Source: an uncultured Chloroflexota bacterium (GTDB lineage Bacteria > Chloroflexota > Anaerolineae > Aggregatilineales > Phototrophicaceae). From it: 64,000 nucleotides of DNA. This document shows positions 1-8,556 of the stretch, in pieces. The DNA lies in contig CALJKV010000040.1 of the NCBI GenBank assembly GCA_937974245.1, forward strand, positions 20,266 through 84,265. The letters are read 5' to 3'. A program made the position numbers and the translations under genes. The notes under the pieces were generated by a model. The model did not search any database. It was not told where the DNA came from and saw nothing but the letters and a program-made list of their open reading frames with translations. Position 1 is the stretch's first letter; every line of letters starts with the position of its first letter.

Positions 1-20
1 TCATCGGGCGCGGGGCGCAG

Positions 21-1988
21 GTGACAAATGACAAGCACCCCCGTTTTGCCCGCCGCCTCCTGGTCAGCGGCATTCTGCTTAACCTGTTACTGGCGATGTT
101 GATAATTGACAATATTTTTCTGCCGTATCTCGGTATTCCCGCCATATTTATCAGCGCCTTGCTGGTCAGCAACGGCAGTCTGATCAGTGTCGTCATGATC
201 GGTGGGGCCGTGCTGCTGCTGACAACACTCTCCGGGCGGGCGTATCCTCTGCTGGAACTGTATGTAACCCTGTTACTTGCGGGTGGCTCAGGCTGGTTGA
301 GCGCCTATACACTGTTTACGGCAGTCCATTGGTACAGTGGTATGCAGGCCCGCAGCCAACAACTGCTGGAAACTACACGCACGCACCGGGCTGAATTAAG
401 CCGCGCTCTGAAATCGCTGCAACTTGCTTACGAGACTCAGCAGCACATGCAGATTGAGTTGAAATGGGCACGCAAACACGCTGAGGATGCCCGTCGGTTA
501 AAAGAACAGTTCGCTGCCAATATCAGCCATGAATTGTGGACGCCAATCAACTTAATTCTCGGCTTCAGCGAGGTGATGTATCTATCGCCGGATGTCTATG
601 GCGATATGGCCTGGACGCCGGGATTGCGCCGCGACATTTACCAGATTTACCGCAACAGCCAGCACTTGCTTGGCATGATCCGCGATGTCCTCGATCTCTC
701 CCGTTTCGAAATGACGGGCTATAACATTTCCCTCGAAACCGTCGAACTGGAGCCGCTGCTGCGCGACAGCATCGAAATCGTTGAGCATCTGGTTAAAGGG
801 CATTCAGTACGTCTCGAACTTAATATCAAGGGTGAACTTCCACCACTTGAAATTGATCGAACACGAATCCGCCAGGTGATCCTTAATTTACTCAATAACG
901 CCTTCCGCTTTACTGAAACGGGTGTCATTGAGCTTTCGGCACAACTCCTTAATCAAGAAGTGATGATTAGCATTCGGGATACCGGTCTAGGCATTCCCGC
1001 CGAGAGTCTCACCTATTTGTTTGATGAGTTCTACCAGGTGACGACTTCGCTACAGCAGAAGAACAGCGGCCTGGGGCTTGGCCTGGCGATCAGCAAGCGG
1101 TTTGTTGAGGCTCATGGCGGGCGCATCTGGGTTGAAAGCCAGGAGGGGGTTGGCTCGTGTTTTTCTTTCTCGCTGCCGATCTCTGAACGATTCTACACAC
1201 AATCTGTGCCCACCCAAAAGGGAGGTGATCTGGACAACAAAATGACCCGCGCTTATGTCCTCGTGCTTGAAAAAGACCCGGCGGTGGTCACACTGCTGCA
1301 ACACCATATATCCGATTTCGACCTGGTCCAGGTACGCAATATACACTCACTGCGCGAGATGATTATCAGTTATCACCCACGCGCCTTGATCCGTAATGTC
1401 CGCCCCGACACGCGAGAGATGCTCGCACCCGAAGTGCTGGCGATGGGTGTTCCCTGTATTGACTGCACGCTACCCAGCGCGGCGTGGGTCGCAGAAGAAC
1501 GGGGAGTCACGGTATGTCTAACCAAACCAATCACCAGCAATATCCTGATGCACGAAATAGCACGTTTCGGCAGTGTCCGACATATTTTGATTCTGTTTTC
1601 AGACCGGGATTTTGCGTTGCTGATCGAACGCTTATGCAGCATGATAAACAGGTCGTTGGAAGTGCGCCGTGCCTACGATGTGGAACAGGGTCTGATGGCG
1701 CTTCACTATCAGCGTCCTGACCTGATTTTGCTGGATGAAACAATCTTTGGAGATGGCAGTATTCTGAAACAGATACACGCTATCCCGGGCTTCGCGGACA
1801 TCCCAACGATGCTGCTGACCGTTGCGCGACAGGTTGAATCAATGTGGGAAGGCAGTCGCTTCACTGTATATCATCAAGATGGTTTGTTTCCGAGCGAAAT
1901 CCTGAGCAGTCTGGATGCGATAATCAACGGTCTCAAGCCGCGCACATACATTCACAAAAGTGAAACAACTGATCAATTTGCTCACTAA
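21..1988 (+). CDS. Membrane-bound hybrid sensor histidine kinase with two degenerate receiver domains
   Basis: Signal-transducing kinase of 655 aa. The N-terminal ~105 residues form several hydrophobic membrane segments, followed by a likely coiled coil (~108-155) and a HisKA domain with phospho-acceptor His170. The HATPase region shows NLLNNAFRFT (N box), DTGLGIP (G1) and GLGLGLAIS (G2). Two receiver-like domains follow (~410-525 and ~527-640). The first has Asn in LIRNVR where the phospho-acceptor Asp is expected. The second keeps an Asp (LILLDE) but I see no conserved Lys. The H-box reads HELWTP where HELRTP is usual. The start is GTG; positions 1-24 would read as the tail of an upstream gene ending in TGA across this GTG. 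It converges on the radical SAM operon, the two stop codons overlapping. Kinase assignment is secure; signal and partner are unknown. Confidence 0.9.
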   Translation: MTNDKHPRFARRLLVSGILLNLLLAMLIIDNIFLPYLGIPAIFISALLVSNGSLISVVMIGGAVLLLTTLSGRAYPLLELYVTLLLAGGSGWLSAYTLFTAVHWYSGMQARSQQLLETTRTHRAELSRALKSLQLAYETQQHMQIELKWARKHAEDARRLKEQFAANISHELWTPINLILGFSEVMYLSPDVYGDMAWTPGLRRDIYQIYRNSQHLLGMIRDVLDLSRFEMTGYNISLETVELEPLLRDSIEIVEHLVKGHSVRLELNIKGELPPLEIDRTRIRQVILNLLNNAFRFTETGVIELSAQLLNQEVMISIRDTGLGIPAESLTYLFDEFYQVTTSLQQKNSGLGLGLAISKRFVEAHGGRIWVESQEGVGSCFSFSLPISERFYTQSVPTQKGGDLDNKMTRAYVLVLEKDPAVVTLLQHHISDFDLVQVRNIHSLREMIISYHPRALIRNVRPDTREMLAPEVLAMGVPCIDCTLPSAAWVAEERGVTVCLTKPITSNILMHEIARFGSVRHILILFSDRDFALLIERLCSMINRSLEVRRAYDVEQGLMALHYQRPDLILLDETIFGDGSILKQIHAIPGFADIPTMLLTVARQVESMWEGSRFTVYHQDGLFPSEILSSLDAIINGLKPRTYIHKSETTDQFAH

Positions 1989-3376
1989 AAGATTGGTTTT
2001 TCAACCAGGAAGGCCGTAAGGTCGGCGATGAGATTGCCAGCGAACCACGATCCACTGGCAGTCAGTTTCAAGCCATCGTTCCCGTTGTGATTGATAAGCT
2101 CGCAGGTCATCCAGCGATCCATCAAGGCGCTCATACCCGAAAAGTTCGACTTCGCTTCATGAACCACCTGGCCTGAAATCCTCGATGCCTGAATCCCTTT
2201 GACAAACGGCTGAATCACGTCGAACGCGGTATCGTGTCGCAGTCCCCCTTCTAAGCCCGGTAGCCCGTCCTGAGAATGTTTCATGTAACGAGCATAACTC
2301 GGATGACGATAATGATAATTTCCAAACACACCATCAGCAATCGTGCCAACCGCGAGCAAGTCTTCTCCGCGTATCGGGAAAGTGAAATAGATGTTGGTAT
2401 CCTGTGTATCCGCCCAATGGTTGAACAGATTCTTGGTGAATCCGCGTGATTCCAGCAGCAGCGCCCCTGCCACGAACATCCAATAGTTGAACTGATGCCG
2501 ACTTGGGGCGGTGAGACCGTACTGTTTACACCAGCGGCGGTTCTGGGGGTAAACCAGTAATTCGTAGATCGAAAAGCCATTTACCCCGATATCCATCAGA
2601 ATTTCGATGGCATCCATGAAGCCCGTAAGTGTTTGATACGGCAGCCCACAGATCAGATCCACACTCACTACCCAATCCAGCGCCAACGTGCGCTCGATCA
2701 CATCCAGCGCCGCCACAGGATGCCGCAGCCGCCCGATGGTTTCTCGTACCTGCGGTTCAAGGGTCTGAATGCCGATATGAAGCCGGCGATAGCCCAGTTC
2801 ATGCAGGACGTCAGTGATTTCCGGCGTGAGTTCATTTACGGTCGATTCCAGCGCCCATTCCGTCTCCGGGGATACTGAAAAGCACTCCCGACAGCAATCC
2901 GTAATCTGGCGGAGCGCCGCGCCTCCCAGGAAAGTTGGCGTGCCACCGCCCAGGTGGACGGTAGATACAGGCCGCTGGCTCAAGTTACCCTGCCGACTCC
3001 ATAAGCGGAGTTCGTAACATAGTCGGTCAACGTAGTCCTGAATACGTTCCGTCTGGTGGCTGCCCAGCTTGAAGGAATAACTGTCGCAGAAGTTACACTT
3101 ACGCGAGCAGAAAGGGGTGTGCAAATAGATGCAGAACGGTTTGCCCGAGTCGGTCTGTGATAGATCGTGTTGCAGGATGTTCCATGCCGCCTGGCCGGAG
3201 TCGCTATAACCATGATGACGCCAGGGAGGCAGTGGCAGCATCCAATCCCCGACATTGTAATGCGGCTCAAGGGACTGCCAATGATAACGGATAGCATCCA
3301 CATTCACCGATGTCGGCGCATCCAGAAAGAATGAATCAAACAGTGTCATATCGTTCAAAGGAAATCCTTCTTTCAT
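1985..3376 (-). CDS. HemW/HemN-like radical SAM enzyme
   Basis: 463 aa radical SAM protein of the coproporphyrinogen-oxidase-like (HemN/HemW) branch. The [4Fe-4S] cluster motif is HTPFCSRKCNFC (Cys90, Cys94, Cys97), followed by GGGTPTF, which binds S-adenosylmethionine. True HemN uses a CxxxCxxC preceded by Tyr in YVHIPFC; here the Tyr is in IYLHTPFC. It is the last gene of the radical SAM operon, starting in a 4-bp ATGA overlap with the preceding gene, so it is probably co-translated. Genomes often carry a heme-trafficking HemW paralogue, but the position at the end of a peptide-modification operon suggests a dedicated role such as methylation, heme handling or a second modification. That role is inference; the family call is firm. 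Confidence 0.85.
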   Translation of the reverse strand: MKEGFPLNDMTLFDSFFLDAPTSVNVDAIRYHWQSLEPHYNVGDWMLPLPPWRHHGYSDSGQAAWNILQHDLSQTDSGKPFCIYLHTPFCSRKCNFCDSYSFKLGSHQTERIQDYVDRLCYELRLWSRQGNLSQRPVSTVHLGGGTPTFLGGAALRQITDCCRECFSVSPETEWALESTVNELTPEITDVLHELGYRRLHIGIQTLEPQVRETIGRLRHPVAALDVIERTLALDWVVSVDLICGLPYQTLTGFMDAIEILMDIGVNGFSIYELLVYPQNRRWCKQYGLTAPSRHQFNYWMFVAGALLLESRGFTKNLFNHWADTQDTNIYFTFPIRGEDLLAVGTIADGVFGNYHYRHPSYARYMKHSQDGLPGLEGGLRHDTAFDVIQPFVKGIQASRISGQVVHEAKSNFSGMSALMDRWMTCELINHNGNDGLKLTASGSWFAGNLIADLTAFLVEKPIF

Positions 3377-4725
3377 GACATGCGCACCGGTGCGCCAGCG
3401 ATACCATTACCGTTGACTGGCAGCGTTGCCGCGGTTTCGCGTATAAGGGCGCTTGCCAGTCGTTGGTGAACCTGGCAGCGAAAATTCTCGATAGGCTGTT
3501 GGTTGTTCGTCACCGGGCAATATTCCGGGCAGGCGCGGACACAGTGATAGCGGTTAAAACAGCCCTGACAACTATCCGGCGTGAACGCCAAGGATGAGCG
3601 TATGGCCGCGATACGTTCAGGATCAATCGCAAACGCGCCGTGACCGTTTGATCGTCCGATAGTATAGCCGCCAGCATCGGCCTGTGCGCGGTCGGTCGTC
3701 TTCAGGCAGGCGGTAGCGATCTCCCCCGGCACCAGTTGAAGAACATCACGCATGACATGACAATAAGGGCCATGAATTTCACCGGGGCGGCTGCCGGAAT
3801 TCAGCCAGGGCACGCCCCATCTTCGAGCTACAGCCCGCGCTTCCAGGAACGCACTGGTAAAACCTTCTGCGTCGTACAAAGCAGTTTCATCCTGTACGCC
3901 ACGCCCGACCCGATAAACTGGCTCAACATGAATCTCCAACGGGCGTAATTGAGCGCAGATATAGTCCGCGATTTCCGGCTGGCGGGCTGCTGAGTCGCGG
4001 GTGATTGTAACCCGCACATGCAGGATTTTTCCCGCAGCATGTATAATTTGTGCCGTGCGTTCGACTGCTTTGGCAGTATTACCACCGCCCAGACGTGGGC
4101 GCTGGCTGTTCTGGATGTCTGGCGGACCATCACAGGATAGACCGACCATATCAAACCGCTCCGCTAGCCATGCGGCCTTCTGTTCGGGCATCGTTCCATT
4201 GGTGGCGATATAGCGCAGCAGCGGAAGGCCATACCTCCCGGCGACTGCTTCAACTGTATCGAGGATGTGCTCGGCAAATGGCTGGTCAAGTGCTGGCTCG
4301 CCGCCACCGTGAAACACAACCGTAAAAGGGCGGTTCTGCTCCAGACAGTTGTGGGCGACAATGTCTGCTGCTGCTGCCACTACTTCTGGCTTGAGGCGGG
4401 GGGCGTGCTGTGAGGATGGCATGGCGTAGCAGTAGCGACAGAGTAAGTTGCACTCATTGTTCAGGTAGAGCGTCAGGCAGACAGGCGTGAAGGGGTGCGA
4501 CAATAAATCATGCCAGCTTTTCTCGGCTTGTATGGCATGGCGGCGTAATTCGGATACGGCTGCCCATTGCGGTGGCTCATCCGAAACCAGATATCGCTCG
4601 AATGCGTCGGCATTCTCGGCTGCAACTGTGACGACATATCCCGGTGCATAAAACAGCGTGCGGTGGTTCTCATTAGCCCGAAACAAAGGATAGTCTGCGA
4701 TGGGCATGAAGGGATAGTCGATCAT
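3373..4725 (-). CDS. Radical SAM/SPASM peptide-modifying enzyme (operon enzyme A)
   Basis: 450 aa from the ATG at 4725, chosen because upstream residues extend into the neighbouring gene without similarity to the family. An N-terminal ~85-residue segment precedes the cluster motif NNECNLLCRYC (Cys92, Cys96, Cys99), the usual layout of SPASM enzymes with a fused recognition region. FHGGGEP follows for SAM binding. The C-terminus is Cys-rich: CQGCFNRYHCVRACPEYC plus a final Cys, fitting auxiliary [4Fe-4S] clusters. Such enzymes (anaerobic sulfatase-maturating and sactipeptide synthases) oxidise Cys or Ser or make thioether and carbon-carbon crosslinks in a ribosomal substrate in the cytoplasm. 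The closest paralogue in the window is the protein at 5197-6555. The gene is 13 bp downstream of the small PqqD-like gene and overlaps the next gene by 4 bp. Confidence 0.88.
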   Translation of the reverse strand: MIDYPFMPIADYPLFRANENHRTLFYAPGYVVTVAAENADAFERYLVSDEPPQWAAVSELRRHAIQAEKSWHDLLSHPFTPVCLTLYLNNECNLLCRYCYAMPSSQHAPRLKPEVVAAAADIVAHNCLEQNRPFTVVFHGGGEPALDQPFAEHILDTVEAVAGRYGLPLLRYIATNGTMPEQKAAWLAERFDMVGLSCDGPPDIQNSQRPRLGGGNTAKAVERTAQIIHAAGKILHVRVTITRDSAARQPEIADYICAQLRPLEIHVEPVYRVGRGVQDETALYDAEGFTSAFLEARAVARRWGVPWLNSGSRPGEIHGPYCHVMRDVLQLVPGEIATACLKTTDRAQADAGGYTIGRSNGHGAFAIDPERIAAIRSSLAFTPDSCQGCFNRYHCVRACPEYCPVTNNQQPIENFRCQVHQRLASALIRETAATLPVNGNGIAGAPVRMS

Positions 4726-4738
4726 GGCAAGCGCAGAG

Positions 4739-5194
4739 TTAGAACCTGGGCAGGCAAATACCTGCCACCACCAACGACAAAAACAGGCCGCGTGTATAGG
4801 CAAAGCTATGCGTATAATCCCAGCCTGTCGCTACACTCAGTTGAGCGCTGGCCTCGGACACGAAGTTCAGGCCGTTAAACAGGTTGAAGGCGATGCGTGC
4901 TGGCGACTCAATTGGAAACAAACAGATGGGTTCTGTGGTATTCGGCGGCTGCCCCCAGACAAAACCATCTTTGGTTATGATCTCTACTCCTGGTATAACC
5001 AGTGGTGTAACTTCTCCCAATTCATCATCAGGCCAGTTGCCCAGATCAGCCAGAGTATGGGTGCGTTTCCCCTGTTCCTGCGCTTCGACCACCTCAACAT
5101 TTTGCAGGAATGAAGTCAACAGCCCCCGGCGTGTGTAGGTAAACACGAGCCGGCCCCGTGGAAATTGATCGAAAGCATAACGGTTATCAGACAT
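4739..5194 (-). CDS. Small PqqD-like (RiPP recognition element-like) protein, 151 aa
   Basis: I do not recognise the N-terminal ~85 residues. The C-terminal part (SPARIAFNLFNG followed by a run ending FLSLVVAGIC) has the spacing and hydrophobic pattern of PqqD-type winged-helix domains, which bind leader or follower segments of ribosomal substrates and present them to a radical SAM partner. The gene lies 2 bp downstream of one radical SAM/SPASM gene and 13 bp upstream of another, so it is translated with them. The PqqD relationship is judged by eye and needs a profile or structure comparison; the gene itself is well supported by packing and its conserved-looking composition. Confidence 0.6.
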   Translation of the reverse strand: MSDNRYAFDQFPRGRLVFTYTRRGLLTSFLQNVEVVEAQEQGKRTHTLADLGNWPDDELGEVTPLVIPGVEIITKDGFVWGQPPNTTEPICLFPIESPARIAFNLFNGLNFVSEASAQLSVATGWDYTHSFAYTRGLFLSLVVAGICLPRF

Positions 5195-5196
5195 CG

Positions 5197-6555
5197 TTAA
5201 CTGCTTATCTCCATTTCCATCCCGTACAGGGGAACAGACGCAGAAGCTGACTTTTGCCAGACACCATTCCCTTCCACCATCCGCCGAAGCAACAATTGCT
5301 CGGTCAGCGTGCGGTTCATCTGGCAGCGCACACCCCGAATTTGGTGGCCGTCCGGCTCGTCAGCGAACACACGAGCATAACAATCCCCGGCGCATGACCA
5401 GTAGCAGAAACAATCGCGACAGGCATCCCGGCGTTCCGCCATCAGATTGTGCAGGTGACTGCGTGCATCGGTATTAATCGCAATTTCACGATCATTGATA
5501 CAGCCAATTGTTGAAATGGACGACAGGGGATGAGCCGGACTGGCGACTTCATAGCAGGTGACGACTGCGCCACCCCCGTTCACAATCAAGGCGTTGTAGG
5601 GTGCAGTACAGAATGTTGTTGTTACCTGGCCGAGCCGCGCCCCGGAATACATCAGGTTACGTCCATGCTGGGTCGCAATGTCATGCGCCTCCAAATAGGC
5701 ACGAACAAAGGCCATGCCATCATCGGTATCGGAATCGCCATGTCCACCGCGTTCGGTATTGAATGCCGGTTCAACCTGGAAATTGCGGCAGCCGGTGTTT
5801 TCACATAGATAACGCATATCCTGTGGCAGTCGCTCCCAGGGAGCAGTGGCGGTCATGCGGATACTATAGGCGAATTCACGCCGATCGAGTTCAGCTACTG
5901 TTCGCATGACCAGTTCGGATGACCGGCCTCCGAGCAACAGCGGGCGCTGATTGTCCTGCGTTTCTGGACTGCCATCTAACGAGAGGCTCAATCCATCCAG
6001 GTTATTCACAATCCAGTCACATTGTCGCGGTGACCATATCCCGTTGGAAGTCAGTGTCAGCCGTGCCAGAAGCGGCTTCTCACGGGCGTACTCAGCGCAG
6101 GCTTTGAGCACACGCCAATTAAAAGTCGGTTCGCCGCCACCATGAAACGATACTTCAAAAGCCGTGCGACCCGTGTCCTCTGCGTTTTTGCAGACGGCAT
6201 CAATTGCGGTGTATCCTAACTCAAGTGTCAGTTCCTCTGGCGGAGCTTCCCCTGCCGCCGCATAACAATAGGTGCAGCGTAGCTGGCACTGGTTGGTCAT
6301 CAACAGCACCGCCGTAGTCGGCAGAAAATTGTCTTCGGGGCGAGGTGGCTCAGGCGGATCAGGCAGGTAGAAACCGATGCTTTGGAGGAAGTCATCTATA
6401 TCCGGTGACACATCAACCTGATCGTTGGGAGACTCAGCTAACCGTTGAGCGATGGTAGCCATCGCGTGATTACCGATGAAGGCCAGCCCGGTACGTGGTT
6501 TATAGATGATATACTTTCCCGGAGATTCGCTCACAGGAATAATTTCGATTTCCAT
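5197..6555 (-). CDS. Radical SAM/SPASM peptide-modifying enzyme (operon enzyme B)
   Basis: 452 aa. Residues 1-75 look like a fused PqqD-type recognition domain (GKYIIYKPRTGLAFIGN, then a helix run ending DDFLQSIGFYLP). The radical SAM cluster motif is TNQCQLRCTYC (Cys90, Cys94, Cys97), with SFHGGGEPTF behind it. The C-terminal SPASM region includes CRDCFCYWSCAGDC and a later Cys. It is a paralogue of the enzymes at 3373-4725 and 8842-10215. It is the first gene after the Cys-rich Tat protein, separated from it by 108 bp containing a strong hairpin, and has a GGAG Shine-Dalgarno just upstream of its ATG. Expected job: radical modification of the Cys-rich substrate before export. Chemistry (thioether, C-C crosslink or oxidation) cannot be told from sequence. 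Confidence 0.9.
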   Translation of the reverse strand: MEIEIIPVSESPGKYIIYKPRTGLAFIGNHAMATIAQRLAESPNDQVDVSPDIDDFLQSIGFYLPDPPEPPRPEDNFLPTTAVLLMTNQCQLRCTYCYAAAGEAPPEELTLELGYTAIDAVCKNAEDTGRTAFEVSFHGGGEPTFNWRVLKACAEYAREKPLLARLTLTSNGIWSPRQCDWIVNNLDGLSLSLDGSPETQDNQRPLLLGGRSSELVMRTVAELDRREFAYSIRMTATAPWERLPQDMRYLCENTGCRNFQVEPAFNTERGGHGDSDTDDGMAFVRAYLEAHDIATQHGRNLMYSGARLGQVTTTFCTAPYNALIVNGGGAVVTCYEVASPAHPLSSISTIGCINDREIAINTDARSHLHNLMAERRDACRDCFCYWSCAGDCYARVFADEPDGHQIRGVRCQMNRTLTEQLLLRRMVEGNGVWQKSASASVPLYGMEMEISS

Positions 6556-6582
6556 CTACGCTCCCTCTCTCTTTTTTCCGCC

Positions 6583-6608
6583 GGGGACAGGGTAATATCC
6601 CCTGCCCC
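6583..6608 (-). promoter_or_regulatory. Intercistronic hairpin after the Cys-rich protein gene
   Basis: The arms GGGGACAGGG (6583-6592) and CCCTGCCCC (6600-6608) pair with one bulged base around a 7-nt loop. On the minus strand there is no following T-run, so it looks like a transcript stabiliser or partial attenuator rather than a full terminator. It sits between the candidate substrate gene and the next modifying-enzyme gene, where substrate mRNA would be favoured over enzyme mRNA. Confidence 0.6.
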
Positions 6609-6663
6609 ATTGGATATCACATATCGTTTCGCAGAGCGCAGCAGTATGCGCCCCAGCCTGATG

Positions 6664-7446
6664 CTAATTGGGATACCAGTAATGGACGGTGTTGCAACTG
6701 CAATTATTGCCTGCACAGCTACACACCCCATCACAACCGCAGTTGCCAACACAGGTACAGCTTGGCGCAACACAATTACAAATACAGGTTGCGCCGGCTG
6801 GAATCGGTGATCCACACGGCAGCCAGCGTGTTACACCACGAACCGTATAGGTGCTGGCCTCGACTTCAGCCGGTGGTGCTCCGGGTTCCCCTGTTGGCGG
6901 CACTGGCCCGACCGTGGATGTCTCACGCGGCGCTGAAGTCACGATTGGGGGTGTAGGCGATACACCAACTTCCAGGCAGTCACCCCGGGTGGTCACGTCT
7001 TCATCGGCCACCCATGCCTGCTCGATTTTTGGAAGTTCAATCTGCCACCACAGGTTGCCATCACGGTCTTCACCTTGCCCGATAACCAGGATATCTTCAT
7101 CCTGTGGCATGAAAAGGCGAATACCTCGATTACGCCCAGGCCCAACATGCACCGAAACATCATCTCGATCAGTGCGAATTGTGCAGGGGCGTGGCGTGGG
7201 CGTGCGTGATGGTGTCCGAGTCGGCGTCGGTGAAGGTGTGCGACTCGCAGACTGTGCCTGGACATTTTGAACCTGCCCACCAACAGTGGAAATCAATACT
7301 GCGCCCGCTGTTGCCACCCCAGCCACTTCGATAAATTCGCGCCGGGTGAAATGGACACCTTCTTTGCCCTGGCTAACCACATAGACCTCCGGTTGTTCTT
7401 CAGTGCCAGAGTCGGGAATAGTGGGGTCTTTATTATCTTTATCCAT
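6664..7446 (-). CDS. Tat-exported SH3-like protein with 12-Cys CxC tail, candidate radical SAM substrate
   Basis: 260 aa from the ATG at 7446 (GAAAGGA lies upstream; a GTG at 7482 would add 12 residues). A twin-arginine signal (FTRREF, Arg35-Arg36, then a hydrophobic stretch ending NVQAQSA) targets the folded protein for export. A Ser/Pro/Thr/Arg linker (~67-87) leads to an SH3-like domain (~90-157: DVSVHVGPG, LWWQIEL, AWVADEDV). A second Pro-rich linker leads to the tail, with Cys at 211, 221, 223, 225, 230, 232, 236, 238, 242, 244, 249 and 251, then an aromatic end HYWYPN. The CxC units are spaced by 3-4 residues. Its place in the middle of a five-gene radical SAM operon, with a hairpin directly after it, makes it the natural substrate. 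Known systems of this logic (sactipeptides, quinohemoprotein amine dehydrogenase) crosslink Cys-rich chains in the cytoplasm. A metal-binding role for an unmodified tail is the alternative. Confidence 0.85.
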   Translation of the reverse strand: MDKDNKDPTIPDSGTEEQPEVYVVSQGKEGVHFTRREFIEVAGVATAGAVLISTVGGQVQNVQAQSASRTPSPTPTRTPSRTPTPRPCTIRTDRDDVSVHVGPGRNRGIRLFMPQDEDILVIGQGEDRDGNLWWQIELPKIEQAWVADEDVTTRGDCLEVGVSPTPPIVTSAPRETSTVGPVPPTGEPGAPPAEVEASTYTVRGVTRWLPCGSPIPAGATCICNCVAPSCTCVGNCGCDGVCSCAGNNCSCNTVHYWYPN

Positions 7447-7536
7447 AACCTCAAATCCTTTCAATGATGACGGAAACTGCACTAGGGCGCCCCTATCGGG
7501 ACGCTTCTAACCGAATAATCAGCGCGGTGAAATGGC

Positions 7537-8556
7537 CTACCCCTGGCCGGGGATAGACAGAATTGATGTCGGCACTTCCAGCCGGATAGCCGGATGTTGA
7601 AAACGACGCAGCGTCACCGCCAGGCATCCCCCGCTGCACACGCCATTTTGTTTATGGAGACAGGTCGAACATTCTTTATAAATTCCTGCACTTCGATAGA
7701 TGCGCGTCTGACGCGAGAGTTGCTCACGCATCTGCCCCGCATCCATCCCCGAACCTGCGGGAAGCGCCACTTTCCCAGTCAGGGGGAAGCAGTGAATCGC
7801 TTCACCGGTGATAGCAAGATCGAGAATTGGATTGCAGTGTGCCTCGAACAGCGTGCCAGCCTGTTCCAGAACCTTCAGATCAGCCTCGGAAAACATGCAG
7901 CGCACAAATCCACAGTCAAAATCCAGCCGAATTCCCTGCGCCATAGCGTTCCGGGCAAATTCGACCAGCCGGCTAGCGACAAAAGGATATTGTTTCGGGT
8001 GCAGGTAGGCGTTTTGTCCATCCAGAATGGGCTGGGCCAGTCCAACGCGGATAGCACGCTGGCAGCCGGTCTCCTCAATAAGAGGTACCAAAAAGTCCAG
8101 TTGGAAGCGAGGCGAATAAATGTTGAATCCAAGCTGCACACGCTGACCGAGCCGCGCGATAGTTGACCGGCGCTGCGTCATTTCCTGCTCATCCGGTTGG
8201 TCACTATGGCGGGTAGCATTGATATTCACCAGAACAGTGCAATCGCCGGGTGGGAGAGACTCCAAACAGACCAGCGCTCGTTCTGACATCAGCCCGTGTG
8301 AGAAGACCACAATAGACTTGCCGCGTACGCGTGCCCGTTCTACCAGCTCGGTGAAGCGCGGATGGAGCGTTGGTTCGCCGCCAATCAAGCGGACTTCGGG
8401 AATGCCGGAAGCATCCAGAAAATCCAGCCGGGCTTCAAAATCCTCAGGGGAGATAAAGATGGACTCGGTGTGTGTGCGAGCGTTTTCCAGGAATTGGCTC
8501 GCAAAACAGTAGGGGCACTTCAGGTTACACACTTCGGAGATCACAATATTAGCCAT
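7537..8556 (-). CDS. Radical SAM enzyme with short N-terminus and Cys-rich tail (operon enzyme C)
   Basis: 339 aa from the ATG at 8556, preceded by AGGAG at 8-nt spacing; this start overlaps the end of the PqqD-like gene by 8 bp. The radical SAM motif lies almost at the N-terminus: SEVCNLKCPYCFA (Cys10, Cys14, Cys17), so no fused recognition domain exists. RLIGGEPTLHP is the SAM-binding GGEP motif. The C-terminus has CSTCLHKQNGVCSGGC, a short SPASM/twitch-like Cys set. Lack of a built-in recognition domain fits the separate PqqD-like protein encoded immediately upstream, as in PqqD/PqqE pairs. It lies directly upstream of the Cys-rich Tat protein gene (90 bp). Confidence 0.88.
   Translation of the reverse strand: MANIVISEVCNLKCPYCFASQFLENARTHTESIFISPEDFEARLDFLDASGIPEVRLIGGEPTLHPRFTELVERARVRGKSIVVFSHGLMSERALVCLESLPPGDCTVLVNINATRHSDQPDEQEMTQRRSTIARLGQRVQLGFNIYSPRFQLDFLVPLIEETGCQRAIRVGLAQPILDGQNAYLHPKQYPFVASRLVEFARNAMAQGIRLDFDCGFVRCMFSEADLKVLEQAGTLFEAHCNPILDLAITGEAIHCFPLTGKVALPAGSGMDAGQMREQLSRQTRIYRSAGIYKECSTCLHKQNGVCSGGCLAVTLRRFQHPAIRLEVPTSILSIPGQG

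Noticed and set aside
7180..7270. Repeated Ser/Pro/Thr/Arg codons as a tandem DNA repeat or CRISPR-like pattern
   Set aside because: They encode the low-complexity linker of the Tat protein; no regular spacer structure.
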